From Bactrocera neohumeralis (Eukaryota; Arthropoda; Insecta; Diptera; Tephritidae): a stretch of 64,000 nt of DNA. The stretch lies in assembly GCF_024586455.1 (NCBI RefSeq), contig NC_065921.1, positions 67,147,528 to 67,211,527 on the forward strand, read 5' to 3'. The notes beneath the pieces are model-generated. The model ran no database searches and was not told the origin of the DNA. It saw only the letters and a program-made list of their open reading frames with translations. Positions 11,835 through 24,540 of the stretch are shown piece by piece. The position numbers and the translations under genes were made by a program. Position 1 is the stretch's first letter; each line of letters opens with the position of its first letter.

Positions 11835-13825
11835 ATGAGGATAGAGTCATCTGTAAAAGTTCACGCAAGTGCTGAAAGTCCTCTTCTCGCCATTCACTTG
11901 GGCCTGGCCAGAAACGATTCTTTTACATATGGCTCAAGTAGCTCACGACTTCCGATCTTTGTCAAAGTATCCTCTGGGTAGCCAATAAACATCCGTTTGA
12001 AGGCCGGCTAAAGTGAGAAGGCGAACCGTACATCCACAGGGTTGTGCGCAGGGTTTGGAACCCGCCACGTAAAAAACGACCTCAATTAAAAGCATTAAGC
12101 AACCTCGCAAGAAAAACCCCCCTTTTGATGTCGACCACTGCGAATCCATTAAGGATAACGATTTAAGCGCATGCACATGGAATGTCCGGTCCTTTAATTG
12201 AGAAAATGCGCTGCCTAGCTAGTTGATGAGATGAGGAGTTCCGTTGCCGAGTCCTGGCATTCACCCCGGTAGATGAACGTCCAGCCACAATCCGTATCAA
12301 AGCGAAGTTCTTCAATATATCACTGATTTGTGCCCACGCCCCGATGGAAGAAAAGGACGATGCAACCAAAGATGGCTTCTATGAGCCCTTAGAGTGCACC
12401 TACGAGAGCTGCCCCTGTCACGATGAGGAAACATTCTCAAATGAGTTGAGGCTGACCAGATTCCAGTATAGGAAAATTCACCAAGCTACCTAGCTGACCC
12501 CGGATCGAAAGTTACTAACCCCATCGATGATGTTGTGATAGACGGAAGACACGTCTGCAGTCTTTTAAACGGGACATTTCAAACTCCTTACGTACAGCTG
12601 CATCCGAATCCATTGGTTTTCGGAAAATGCAAAAGAACAGCTGGGAAGATGAGGAGCCGGGTTGCAGCGTAGAGAAAATAGACTGCCTGCCTCGACCACA
12701 ACACGAGCGGGATGGGATATACACCGAGAGCTGAAAAGGGAAGCGAGAGGCATTTTGAAATGCGTGAGTATGAAAAGCTTGACAAGCCGGCCGACAAGGT
12801 TAATGCTCGAAAATTCTACGAAAAGATGCGGTGACTAGACCGGAGCATACTCTTGTATAACCCTCAGAGGTGATCTACTGACTGATGCCCAGAGCATACT
12901 AAAATTATGGAAGGATCACTTCTCCAGCTTCCTGAGGAGCAGTGAAGGTATAACATCTGGAGATGGCTAACGCGATCCCTTAATCGATGACAATTGATCA
13001 TACCTTACATTCCTTGACCATGAAGAAGTTCGAATATCAATTACCAGCTGTAAGAACAACAAAACGGCGGGGCCAATGGATTGCCGGCCGAGCTATTCAA
13101 ATACGATGGCGAACAACTGATAAGGAGCACGTATCAGCTTCTTTGTTAAATATGGTCGGAAGAAAGAATGCCCAACGACTGGAATTTAAGTGTGTTCTGC
13201 CCCATCTGCAAAATCTGCGCTAACTACCCTGAGATAAATCTCCTAAACATAGCGATAAGGAACTGTTTTTATGCCGTTATGCCCGAAAAGTGATGTTTAA
13301 CAATACCAAAAACTCCGTCGGGATCTGGAAGGACCTCTCAAAGCCGTTCGATACCAAACGAGGTTTCAGAAAAGGCGATTCTCTGATGGCGATGATACTG
13401 ACATCAAGCCGTTAGTTCTGCTTTCTCCTGATTTGATAAGGAAGCGAAGCAAATGAGTCTGGTAGTGAACGTGGGTAAGACGAAATATCTCCTGTCATCA
13501 AACAAACAGTCGCCGCACTCGCAACTAGGCTCACATGTCACATTCACTAACGATAACTTAGAAGTCGTAGATAATTTCAGCGAATTAAAAGACATCGACC
13601 ACAATGGCTGGGTCATGTTGTCTGAATGGACGAAAACACTCGAGCTCTGAAATATTCGACGCAGTATCCGCCGGGTGAAGCAGAGGATGAGGAATATCTC
13701 CTCTCCTTTGGAAAGACCAGGTGGAGAAGGGCCTGGCTTCGCTTGGAACCTCCAATTGGCGCCACCTTGCGTAAAGGAGAAAAGGCTGGTGCGCTGTTGT
13801 TAACCGCGTAAGCGGTGTCTACGCC
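11835..13825 (+). mobile_element. RTE-type LINE, old near-full-length copy
   Basis: Starts at the family 5' end (GGATAGAGTC..GTAAAAGTTCACGC) and ends at the family 3' end (GTAAGCGGTGTCTACGCC). In order it keeps relics of the endonuclease (ACTWNVRS, CAHAPMEEKDDATKD), the linker, RT motifs and the C-terminal WLGHVV segment, with many stops, indels and deletions. It retains the endonuclease N-terminal segment (CTWNVRS) that the younger copy at 44546 has lost, so it is useful as an outgroup for that deletion. Confidence 0.85.
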
Positions 13826-15045
13826 AGTAAGGAAGAAAAAGGTTTATTTGTAGATATTTCAGGGCAGTGCAGCGACACCTGTCGGAGAATTTGAAATTAA
13901 AAAGCCTCCGAAGTGAAAATATGTTTCCTACAAAGCTACATAACCTAAAAACAAAGCAGCAAACAGCTGTAAATCGAGTGAGAACACCGGAGAATTTGTG
14001 TTCAGAATAAATGCAGGGTGAAGAAGAAAGCAGAAAGATAAGCAAAAAAAGGCGATAATTGTGCAACAACAGCATTTAAGAAGTGTTTATGTCATTTGCA
14101 AGTTTTTTGCGCTGCTTGTTGTTGCTGTGTGGGCTGTACAACATGAGGATTATTGTTGTTAGCTTGCGCATTTCATGGTCACTACAACTGCCGTCCAAAC
14201 ATTCAAAACTGAAGCGCAGCTGAAAAGTGAGCAGACAGAAAGACCGACAGCCAGACGTTAAGTATGAAGGCATGCCCGGGTTTGAAAACAACAAACATAA
14301 CAATATTTGCAACAACAAGGGTGCTAGAAGTAAAAAGGTGCAATTCTTTTGGCGCAGAACTCAGTGTATGTGTGTTTGTACCTGCAACCTGTCATCCGCA
14401 TATGCAGACCGCCAACAGAAGGACCAATAGGCAAATAAAATGCCTTCCACTGGCTTCAGCGATGCGGTGTGTGTGTATGAGTGTAAATTTTAAGCGCCTC
14501 ATTGCTAACGGCTGGACAATGCCGCAGACTGCTGGACCTGCTGTGTGTATGATATTAGACTAATTCTTGCGAACATTTGTGAAACGTATATTTATGTGTG
14601 TGCGGCTGAGCAGAAGACTTTGCAGCTTACAGGCGTTCTATTAGAATGAAATGCATATGGCAATGAATGTGTGTTATGGAGTTTATACTCGTGCTCGACA
14701 AAGCCTATTGTAATAGAAAGTGTGGACAATGAGTGGACATTGGTAGAATCTCTGCGCTTCAATGGAAGGCGCAAGAGCTGTACACGTGACGTCTGCCCTA
14801 AGTATGTGTAATCAGTGTATGAGTTATGGCTCTCAGACGAGTTCCAGCTGTTCAAGGCATGCCTTTGTGTGGGTCATAATTAAAATTGGAACGTTTAGTA
14901 TATCAGCCTTTTCATTAGGGTTGGGTTTTCAGCAGAAAAATATTTTATTTTTTAAAATAGTTGCGCACCAGCTAAAAGTCGTATTAAAATCTTTGAAATT
15001 GCTATTAACTTGAGTTCCCGAAAATATCTCCAAAGGGCTAAAACC
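13826..15045. other. unique-looking non-coding DNA
   Basis: No supported gene. TGTGTG-rich patches near 14365 and 14465. On the minus strand there is a good-looking splice acceptor at 14220-14221 followed by 47 open codons to 14076. It is phase-compatible with the main gene, but I cannot support it as an exon. Confidence 0.35.
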
Positions 15046-15049
15046 TATG

Positions 15050-15300
15050 CGTTTGCCATGGTCGTTATTAAAATGGGGGGTCTTTCATCTGAGGCTGTTC
15101 ATTTTTACGTGGCGGGTCCCTAACCCAGCGTATGGTAATATGGTAATGGTTCACCTGCTCACTTTAATTCGCCTTCAAACGAATGTTCTTTGGCTACCCA
15201 GAAGTTACTTGGTCGAAGACCGAAAGTCGTGAGCTTGCTTCAGCCATATTTTAAAGAATCGTTTCTTGCCACTCCCACGTGAATGGCGCTCAACTGACGT
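15050..15300 (-). mobile_element. RTE-type LINE, 5' part in inverted orientation
   Basis: The reverse complement carries the family 5' region: the conserved block near 15262-15290 (GTGGCAAGAAACGATTC) and the GGGACCCGCCACGTAAAAA block near 15098-15116. It abuts a plus-strand RT fragment of the same family at about 15300. Confidence 0.75.
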
Positions 15301-15418
15301 TGAAGGTTATAGACAAGGCAACTCCCTATCATTAGACTTTTTGAATCTACTGCTGAAGAAAATCATTCGAGCTGCAGAGTTGAATCGAGCTGGTGAAATC
15401 TTCTATAAGAGCCAGTAA
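15300..15418 (+). mobile_element. RTE-type LINE, RT fragment in direct orientation
   Basis: Encodes relics of the RT segment around the catalytic core (RQGDSLS-like, then LLKKIIRAAELNRAGEIFYKS) and stops just before the YADD motif, followed by an AAGAAGATGAAG tail. Together with the inverted 5' piece to its left it resembles a twin-priming product. Confidence 0.7.
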
Positions 15419-15479
15419 AGAAGATGAAGACCCATACATAATATGTTGTGGTACTTAAGGAGAGTAGACTACAGACTAA

Positions 15480-16690
15480 TACTAATTATTCCTTATAAAA
15501 AATTACTACAAGTTTTGGTTGAATGATTGCAACAGATCGCAGTCGGTCCCACTGAGGCGATCATTACGCAAAAAATTAATTAAATTAGGTAAAAACAGGA
15601 TTTTTTCCACACCATTTGCCCAACGTCTCTTAGTTTGGAGCATTGGAAGCCGTGGAAAGTCCCCCGTTTCATGCGGCTGAAGGTTGGGCATTCGTAAAGA
15701 TAATTTTCCAGCGTTTTATCATGCTTTATGTATGCTTTGCATGCCGTCGGATCTTCCTTTCAAATTCTTTAAAGATGGGATCTTACGTGTAGGTGCCCTC
15801 CGATGAGCTCTACATAGTACGCTTTTGCCTAGAACTAGATGGTTTCTGGTATGTCCGCTATCAAGACAACCACAAAGTAACTATGTATAACCTGTGTTAC
15901 TAGTAGTTCAAGACCTGAGTCCATTGCTTCAAACTCCCCTTGAAGGAGCAGAATTGTCTGCGGCAGCTTGGGGTAATTGTGTTTCCAGTCTGCCATTCAT
16001 TTCATTTCTTTATATTCCTATATGATTTGGTCCAAATGTTATTAACTTATTTAACTACTGAGAGTCGAGTTAGTTGCTGCTTGCATAACTTAACGCAGTG
16101 AGACTTTGTATTGGCTCTGCGAATAGTCTTAATTGCCGGTTGGTTGTCCACTAGAAGGTTTATGGAATTTTCAAGTTAGAGCAGAAGTCTGCTTGGCACC
16201 TTCTGTTATGCCGATTTTGGCCTGAAATACTGATTGTGGTCATTTAGTTTGCAGAAGCCCGGTCCGGTTCATATTTCACCCTGTCATCTGTCGGTGAATA
16301 TTTAGATTTAGCCGTTGGAGCCGTCAATCCCAGAATAATCGGTGCATATTTCTCTTCTTTTCTCGGTCGCATTGCAAATTTAGCCCGACTTCCTTAACAA
16401 TGTAGAGTATGAAACCATTTCCCCAATTGGCTAAAATCAGCAGCCAGTTGGCCGTAAGTACTGCATCATACTTCACTTGTATGTATTTGCTGGATGACGA
16501 GGATAACATCCAGAGCGTTTGTTGACATAGTTCTCACTGCGCCCGTAAAGCCCACCAAGCATGCCTGTTGCACATGTTCGAGGTGATCCACCACACCGCA
16601 GCACCATATGTTATTATGGGACTTATGACACTTGTATAGTGCCAATAGACCATGTGGAAAAGTACAAAGTTATGTAATACAAGTTTTAGT
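15480..16690 (-). mobile_element. RNase H-bearing LINE (I/R1/LOA group), broken
   Basis: Reading from 16690 downwards on the minus strand, I see the C-terminal RT tail (VISPIITYGAAVWW, near 16630-16570) and an RNase H segment with LVDNQPAIKTI (near 16170-16120). Then come a knuckle/3' UTR region and the block shared with 870-1760. The P-x-x-T/S-Y-G-A-x-x-W-W string recurs at 27890-27930 in another copy. Frames are interrupted throughout. Confidence 0.65.
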
Positions 16691-18844
16691 TCCCTATAGT
16701 TTTTTAATAATATTATAAGAAACTCTCTGTTTTATTCTAAACCACAACGATGTTTGCCTATTTCTGTGTTGTTTATAGCCGGATTTCGTATAGAACTTTG
16801 GCTAAGTTTGAAACTGCATTCGGTTAAAAACCGAAAATAATCTAGCATGTTATCATAGCTCATGTCTGGATCTCAGCTTTCTAGACGAATCTCTGGTACT
16901 CATTTGCTATTTTGGAAAGTAGAACCAAGCGAATATAAAAACGCCTATGAAGGGACTTGTATCGGTTGGGTTTAACTTTTTGAAAACGTTTGAGAACTGT
17001 GGATATATTTTGTACTGAAGATATCTACGCAAATAATTTTTCAGTAAGAACCTCATGCAATAAGTTGAACAAACGTTTAAGTAAAGTTAAATGAATGAAC
17101 AAAGAGTTAAAAGATATAGGTTTCCTCAGACTAGAGAAGCTTACATGAAGGTGTTTTAGAGGTTGGCTTTTAAAGATTCTAAAGCGTTTTCGAAAGATTG
17201 GATGAACAAATCAGATGTACAATCAAAGGCTATGTTTCGTCGTTGAAGCGAAGAAACAAAACATTTTAAACATTTCAATCATGTATTTTTTTGATACTTG
17301 ATCCCATAATTCTCCAAATCTCCGAAGAATAATATGATTCCACGGTTCTCTGAATCTCCGAAGAATAATGAGAACATAACTTAACTCAATGTTTGTTGTT
17401 ATAATTTTTACATACTCGATACTAGCTTTCCATTTTCTTCAAAGCACGAATATTCAAACTATATTTGGAAAACCCCTAAACCTTCTAATCTTTATAGAGA
17501 AGCTAGTATTTACACGCATTCAATTTCATGAGACGTCTTCTTGGCGCATGCATACCACATTTGCTTAAGATTGCCAACCATGTTGCCAACTACTTTCAAT
17601 AATAGCGCAGCAAGCAATAGCGCAATTGCATACTTGCAGGCGTTAAGCACCGGTTCAACGAAATGTGTGTGTGCACAGCAGTTAAGTCGAGTATGAAAGT
17701 AGAGAATTCAATTTGAAAATAGAAAATAACCTTTTTGCTCATATGAATGAGTAAAAATAACATGCTTTTCAATTTAATGCGCAATAAGCTGGCAACCACA
17801 CCAGCAGGTATGAGGCGGGCACAAAAATAAGCCGCAAAGTATGCAATGCAATGAACATAAGTTGAGGTATTTCGAAGGAATTATACGGTAGAGTGTTGTA
17901 GTTTGTTGTTTAAATGCGTTTGGAGCAGAGTGAGTGAGAGAAATGTGTGTGTGTGTGTGAGAAGGTGTTCTGCAAATTTTTTTCGATGCGAAGAGGAAAT
18001 GCAATGAAAAGAAACAAATGTTGGAAAGCAACTCAGTGCTGTTTGCAGGCTTCAAGGAAGAGGTCTTCAGTTGATTGAGTATTTGGGTGGATGCGAAGCA
18101 GGTAACAGGTTGAAGAGTGGGAGCGAAGACTACTACAGCGGCAAACTTTTGTAGCATACTTTGTGGCTGCCTCACATTACCAGCCTTACATACATTTACC
18201 AGCCATACTGACTGCTGTTTGTCTACTTAGTTGCATTACAATTTGTCAACGGCAATGATGTAGAAAAATGTGTAGCGCGCCATACCAGCAGTGCAGTGGA
18301 ATCTTTGAAAAGCAGCTTTCATAAGAAATTTTCCAATAAATAAAACGAAATCAGCTTAAGCGTGGTATGAAAAGAACAGCGGCAGGAGAGTAACAAGTAA
18401 AATAGCGTCGAGTCTGCTGTAGCTGCTCGATGGCACGCCGGCGGAAAGGGTGCAACAAAAAATAAACAGTTATTCTGCTGCTGCATCTTTGCTCTCGAAA
18501 ATGTGGAAACTTGAAAAATGCAATGCCAGTGAAGCGGCGACGAAAAGTGGCTTCATTTCAAAACAATTTTAAGCAGATTTGTGTAAGTCAAGAATACCGC
18601 AGCGAGGAGTGGTCAGCAGAAAGTGCCTGCGTCGTAAAAGTGTCGCATTGTGGTGGCGAGCAAAAAATTAGTTTGGCGTGTGTGCATTGGCAGCAACGAA
18701 GCAAGTTGTGTCTTTTCTCTCTTTTTATTTTCTGCTATTTACTTTTTCGGAAATTCTCTACTTCTATGCATACTTCTTGGCAAAAATTATATAAGGTATG
18801 CATTTTTTCAACTTTCTACCATATACCCTTTACAAGGCTCTGAC
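16691..18844. other. unique-looking non-coding DNA
   Basis: No gene supported. GT-rich microsatellite near 17944-17960. Open frames (for example 17774-18175 minus and 18511-18843 plus) have no recognisable domain and biased composition. Confidence 0.4.
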
Positions 18845-19325
18845 ATAAATCAATAATTTTTTTGCGGCTTAAAGGAATGGTATGCTAAGTTCAGACGTGG
18901 TGAAATGAGCACCGAAGACAGTGGAAGCATTGGACGTCCGAAAGAGGTTGTTACCGACGAAATCATCAATAAAGTCCACAAAAAAATTTTGGGTGAACGT
19001 AAGGTGAAGTTGTTCGAGTTACCAGGCATCAATTGAACGTGTACATCATATGATGCACGAATACTTGGATATGGGAAAGTTCTGTGTGAAGTAGGTACCG
19101 TGCGAGCACATTTTTGAGCAAAAATAACAACCAGCTGATGATTCGGAGTTGTGTTTGGAGATGTGATTAGATGCTCAAGCGTAATACACCCGATTTTTTC
19201 AGTCGATATGTGACAATGGATGAAACATGGTTCCACAATTTTACTCCAAAGTCCAATCGAAGGTCATCCGAGTGGACTGCATACAATGAACCCGTTCCAA
19301 AGTGTGAAAAAACGCAACAGTCGGC
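18845..19325 (+). mobile_element. mariner (Mos1-like) transposase fragment
   Basis: The frame reads EWYAKFRRGEMSTEDSGSIGRPKEV, the helix-turn-helix linker of mauritiana-type mariners. After frame changes and an internal deletion it continues with YVTMDETWFHNFTPKSNR, which holds the first catalytic Asp in the MDETW context, and EWTAYNEPVPK. The second and third catalytic residues are missing because the element is cut off by RTE sequence at about 19325. Confidence 0.85.
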
Positions 19326-20235
19326 TAAGTAGAGTCTGGTCCCGGTCTTTTCAATCGAGTGGAGGTCCTCTTCCTCCTCTGCTTCCCCTAGCAGATGCTT
19401 CGTCGAATACTTTCAGAGCTGGAACGTTTTCATCCATGCCTCTGCAACACGTAGCAGGACGGAAAATAATGTGTGACTTATAGAGTTTGGTTTTTGTTCG
19501 TTAAGAGAGGACTTTACTTCTCAATTGCCTACACAGTCCAAAGTAGCACCTGCTGGCAAGAGTTATTCTGCCTTGAATTTCAAGACTGACATTGGTCTAA
19601 ATCCAGGAAGCCATAAATAAAAGAAAGGTTTTCGGCCACTCCCAAGTGAATGACGCTCAGAGAACTTTCTTACTTGTGTGAACATCTATACATGGCTCCA
19701 TCTTCCATAATTCGAGCTGCAGAGCTTATTCCAATAGGTCAATCTTCTATAATCTATAATCTTTTACAGCTGCTGGCGTATACCGGTGAATTGATATCAT
19801 TGGCCTCAACAACCACGTTCTGCTTTCTCCGGTCTGGATAAGGAAGCGAGGCAGATGGGTCTGGTAGTGAACGAGGACAAGACGTAATATACGCGACTTG
19901 GATGCTACGTCACTGTTGACAGTTATAACTTCGAAGTCGTAAATAATTAGCGAGCTCTGCAGCTCGAATTATGGAAGATGGAGCCCTGTATAGATGTGCA
20001 CGCAAGTGAGGAGAGTTCTCTGAGTGTCATTCACTTGGTAGTGGCCAGAAGCGTTTCCTTTATATATGGCTCAAGCAGCTCACGACTTTCTGGACTTAGA
20101 TCAAGTATCCTCTGGATAGCCAAAAAATATCCGTTTGAAGGCGAGCTAAAGTCAGAAGGCGAATCAACTCTCCCCAGGGTTGTGCGTTTGTCTTGTCTCG
20201 GACGAGAGATCCCGTACGATGACAGAAATCAATGA
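19325..20235. mobile_element. rearranged RTE-type LINE with inverted duplication
   Basis: Contains, in order: minus-strand 3' region (19325-19625), minus-strand 5' end (about 19630-19700), plus-strand RT fragment (19706-19950) and plus-strand 5' end (19975-20225). Bases 19694-19726 are the exact reverse complement of 19953-19985, so the same artificial junction (antisense RT joined to the sense 5' end) occurs twice in opposite orientation around a loop of about 226 bases. Confidence 0.75.
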
Positions 20236-21575
20236 TGCACCGTATTCTTCAGATCCTAAAATAGCGGCTGTTTACTACTTTTAGATCTCAAAAGAAAGCT
20301 CGCTGAGAAGAATGATTAGTGGATCGCCGAAACTGAGCCCTATTTGGAATCAAAGAACAAAAATGGTATCGAAAAGTTGGATGGTAGCTAAATCAGTGTA
20401 ACATACTTGAAAGGAAATATGATTAATAAAAAATAACGAATTTTGCAAAAAAAAAAAATTGTTTGACTATGGCAGACCGGTGACTTTTGTTTGAGGTTCT
20501 CGAGAGTAAGAAGTAACATTTGTAACTCATGACGACCAATGCTTTGAATTTGTTTGCAGGTTCTCGGATCTCATAGTGTGTTCATACACGATTTGAGTTC
20601 ACAGTTACGTGTGCTCCTATTACAATAATAACAAATACGCTCAGCACAAAATTTCTCCCTTAAAAAATCTCTATTTACATAACACTTCACTTTTGTCCAG
20701 TTTATTAAACAAAAATTCGTTAACTTTTTTTCAGCGGTAGAAAATTATACAATATTTATAAGTAACTAAAACATAGATCTTAGAAGCTTTGAATAATATA
20801 GGAAGCTTTTGGAAAGTTCTTGGTTTCATAAAAAGCTTTTTGATTTGAAATTTAAATAAAGCTTTCGTCGGCAAGCATTGCGGAGAATTAGTGTGTTAAT
20901 AATTCTTCGATCAACTCTATTTTCTTCTTTTTTTCGAGCTATTATCTAGCAATCGTTTCTTTAAAGAAACTATAGTAACCAACATTATCGAGAATAAGAA
21001 TTTCTTGGGCGTTTCTTTGAGTTCAGTATACTTTAAGACGTTTCAGGGAGCACTGCAAGCAATACAAAGTGTTGGTTAGAGACCACCGAATGAAAAATCA
21101 GTAAAGTTAAAAGTAAAGCTAAAAGCTTCAATCGACCGGGTTCTCCAATTCAACACTGTGAGAGAGAGAGAACTTAAGTTGCCGCAAATCAGTTTTAAAT
21201 TGACTTTAATTTGGAGAGCGTCTTTCGGCTGATGTTTTCGTTTGTCAGACGTTCAGCAATATACCGAATCCAACGGAGAACCGCTGTGGTTTCATCGCTG
21301 GATCTTAGCATCAGCTGTAAAGGTAAATGTCAACTAAGTTGCCCGTTATTTTGGGAACCACAACTATATTATACATGACAACCACAAACACTACACCAAA
21401 CACAATTAAAGAGTTATTTCTACTAGAGCCTTTGAGGTGATTGTCTAGTTTAAAAATAAAATAGTAAGACGCCTGCCTTATTGTTTTTGTTATTAGCCAA
21501 AGGTGGCAAAGAAAAGAAAAAACGTTAACTTCTAGCTAGAATACCCTTCACAGGTGCATCTTTTTTATATATTTT
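20236..21575. other. non-coding, no gene recognised
   Basis: AT-rich with poly-A near 20450 and a GA run near 21162. No coding evidence on either strand. Confidence 0.4.
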
Positions 21576-21579
21576 ATAC

Positions 21580-22070
21580 AAGGGTATAAGAAGATCTATT
21601 TTTTGATTTTGATAGGCCAGTTTATATGACAGGATCTCTATGGCTTATAATTGATCTGATCTGAGCAATCTGATCGAGGATTGTAACGATGCCTTAGTAC
21701 TACAAAAACAACAACAACAACAAGAACAACAACATAATAATCTATGTCAAATTCAGTCAAGACATCTTGTCAAATAAAAAATTCTTTCATACAAGGACTT
21801 GAGTGCTATCGGTCAGTTTGTATGCCAGCTATACGCTATAGTGATCCGATATCGGCGATTGCGATAAATGATCATGGAGACAAAAGTTCGTGAGAAAATT
21901 TCCGAGCGATTTCTCAGAAACTGTAGGACCAGTTCGCGTATACACAGACAGACGGACGAACATGGCTTAACCAACTCGTAAAGCTGTTCATTTATAAATA
22001 TTCTCTACTTCTGGGTGCAACAAACTTCGTGTCAAACTTAATATGCCCTGTTGCGGGTATAAGTATAACA
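21580..22070 (+). repeat. dispersed repeat, 3' part (AAGTTCGG family)
   Basis: Shares the GATCCGATATCGGC, ACAGACGGACGAACATGG and CTTAATATGCCCTGTTGCGGGTATAAG blocks with 5960-6195. Interrupted by a CAA microsatellite at 21700-21735. Non-coding. Confidence 0.6.
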
Positions 22071-23200
22071 ATAAAAATAAAAACGCAGACTTTCTTCCCA
22101 GCGCCCAACTGATCAGGCCATTATAAGCGATTTCATTTGGCAACTTTTCGATGGCTTGCCATTTTTGTGCAAGTTATTCGAGATTTGCTTGTTTTTATTG
22201 TTTAGTAAAATAATCCCCTACGTTGTGTGTGTTGGTGTTTTTGTTGGCCTTGTCAATTGCTTTTTCGCACTTTCCACAAACTATGCACAATCACTTGTAA
22301 GGGTATCGTTTCCAATTTCCTGCCAACGCCGGCAGAAGCTGAGCGAAAGCGCCTGAAAGCGGAGAAAAAGTGCAAATTTCGGAAATAAAAAATAAATAAA
22401 TAAAATGTGCGAGACTTGATGAAATACTAGTTGAACTCGAAAAAGCCAAAAAGAAGAGGGAAATATTCGCCGGCTTTGCTGCGCTACAAATCTTCTTTCT
22501 TGCTGCGTTGCTATGCATGTGTAGGTGGCAATGCCAATGGCTGCGAAAAGTTCAGCAAACTGCTTGAACGGGTATCAACGCCTGAAAGCGTCACACACAC
22601 AGCAATATGTATACGTGTGCATGGTGTTGCATCTTTTGCTGTCTTCTCTGCTTTTCAACACTTTTCACACGCTTGCACTTTGTTGATTATTTTCGCGCAT
22701 TTTCTTTGCCAGAGTTTCCGATATGTCTAAGTTGCTGCTAAGGAAAATTACTTTTGGGGTTATGCATCTTCGCAACGTTGCACTTGCAAAGTAAGGCAGC
22801 CAGCTTTGTTGTATACGTTAAGGCGTATACACTTCGTGACAACGACAATGCAAGCAACAACAACAACTATGGTATTTCATCGACATTGACAACTTTGCTC
22901 ATTACGTGGCCATTGGAAAATGCTGCAGCTGTGCTGTGCGCATTAAGGCTTAGCATATATTCAGGCGTATTAGCGCACTGCCTAAATGTATGCTTCAGGG
23001 AATTTTAATGGAAGTTTTCGAATTTAAGGCGTGCAAGTTGACTTTCTAAGGAGAAGAAGGCGGCGAACCCACCGAAGCTTTTTCTTTTTTTAGTTTAGTG
23101 GTGAGGTTAATTCAATTCTCGTTTTGCATTTTTATAATTTTGTTACAAACTTAAAGGGTATTTTAAGTATGAAAAAATTTTAAGGATATATAATAAAATG
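22071..23200. other. unique-looking non-coding DNA
   Basis: No supported gene. A minus-strand pyrimidine tract with AG near 22356 could be a splice acceptor, but the frame behind it closes after 23 codons and has no recognisable content. Confidence 0.35.
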
Positions 23201-23204
23201 TTTC

Positions 23205-24540
23205 AGTGGATTCATCTCCTTCTTCTCCTTCGTAAGACAGCTTGTAAAACCCAGAAGGAAACGGCGAAGGTCCTCAAAATATATGATACAATTTCTAAGT
23301 ATCGATATCGGTCAACCAAGAGGTTAATGCTGATAAAACGGATACTCTTTACAAGAAGGTACAGGATTCTGTCGTAGAAACTCTCGAGGCTCAGTGGAGT
23401 TGAACTGACAACTAAGATGCATACCAAGTACCTGGAAGTAATTTTGGACAGCAGGCTGAAGTGGAAACTCAAAGTAGAGGAAAGAGAACAAAAGGCCAGT
23501 GGTGCTGTAGACGCATGTAAGAAAATGCTAGAGTCTACTTGGTCAAGCCAATCTTACTTTATGGTGCTCTGTTGTGGGGGAGACCACTATGAATAAAATT
23601 TCCCACAGAAAATCGACTCGCAAAATCAGCTGTAAGATTGGCGGCATTAGGTGAGTTCTCTACAAGGACCTTCGAGCTTAGCTCAATAAGCTGGTGGACA
23701 AGTCTGCGACAAAGCAGCCAAACTTACAACATCTACACAAATGGAACCAAAGTGGCTAATATAATGGACGTCGGAATCTATTGCTCGGACTTGGATCACA
23801 GGAGGACCCTTCAAGCTTCAGCAGGCAGCATTTAAGGTAATAATCTCACATGGCATTACGTCAGAGAATGTTCTTAGAAGCAGGGTAGCCGTAGATGTAG
23901 CGGCTGCCGGAAAGGTGCACACATATATACTGGGTTCCAGGCCACAATGGAGTTCCGGGAAATGGAGAAGCTGATGAGATTGCCGAATGTGCCATTCAAC
24001 TGGCTACCCAACAAGAACAAGAAGTACGGAAGTCACTAAGACCGATAAATAATGGAATTAACGAAAGGACTTACAGACGAATCAGGGCGAGATGGCATGT
24101 CTTAAGTACATGCGGGAACGCCAAGGTCAACTGCAAGATACTCTTAAGGATGCTCGCTTGCTTCTTACTCACACGGTCTCGAAAAGACTGCCGGACGGCT
24201 GTTGGCCTCTTGACAGGTCGCAACCTACTGGCATCACATTCGAGCCGGATGGGCATAAGTGATAACGACACATGCAGAAAGTGCAGAGTAGTTAACATGA
24301 CAGAGACGCTGGAACACGTTATCTGCCTTTGTTCAGCACTATCTAGAACTAGACTCAGGTATCTAGGAGCTTCGGAGTTCAAAGCACTGGGCGAAGTATG
24401 AAACGTAGACATTTAGTGGCTCTTAAAGTTCGCAAAAAACTTGTACGTTCTGTATGGAGAACTCTTCACCTCACATTAAGATCTGGCATTACTAAGGACC
24501 AGTAGATCTATATATAGCGTGATAGCCGGCCAGTATAACC
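23205..24540 (+). mobile_element. RNase H-bearing LINE (I/R1/LOA group), broken
   Basis: Plus-strand frames carry the RT tail (VKPILLYGALLW) and the RNase H start (YNIYTNGTKVANI, where the usual catalytic Asp of YTDGS is Asn). They also carry the RNase H core (YWVPGHNGVPGNGEADEIAE) and a C-terminal zinc knuckle (CRKCRVVNMTETLEHVICLC) inside the open frame 24150-24401. Frameshifts separate these blocks. Order and spacing are those of LINE ORF2 C-termini. Confidence 0.8.

Noticed and set aside
14076..14219. Possible terminal exon of the secreted-precursor gene (strong acceptor at 14220-14221, phase 0, 47 codons)
   Set aside because: Only the acceptor and frame support it, the encoded sequence does not resemble the rest of the protein, and it lies about 16 kb from exon 3. 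Worth a transcript check but not callable.
22290..22355. Second possible terminal exon with pyrimidine tract and AG
   Set aside because: Only 22-23 codons with no distinctive content. Such signals occur by chance in this much sequence.
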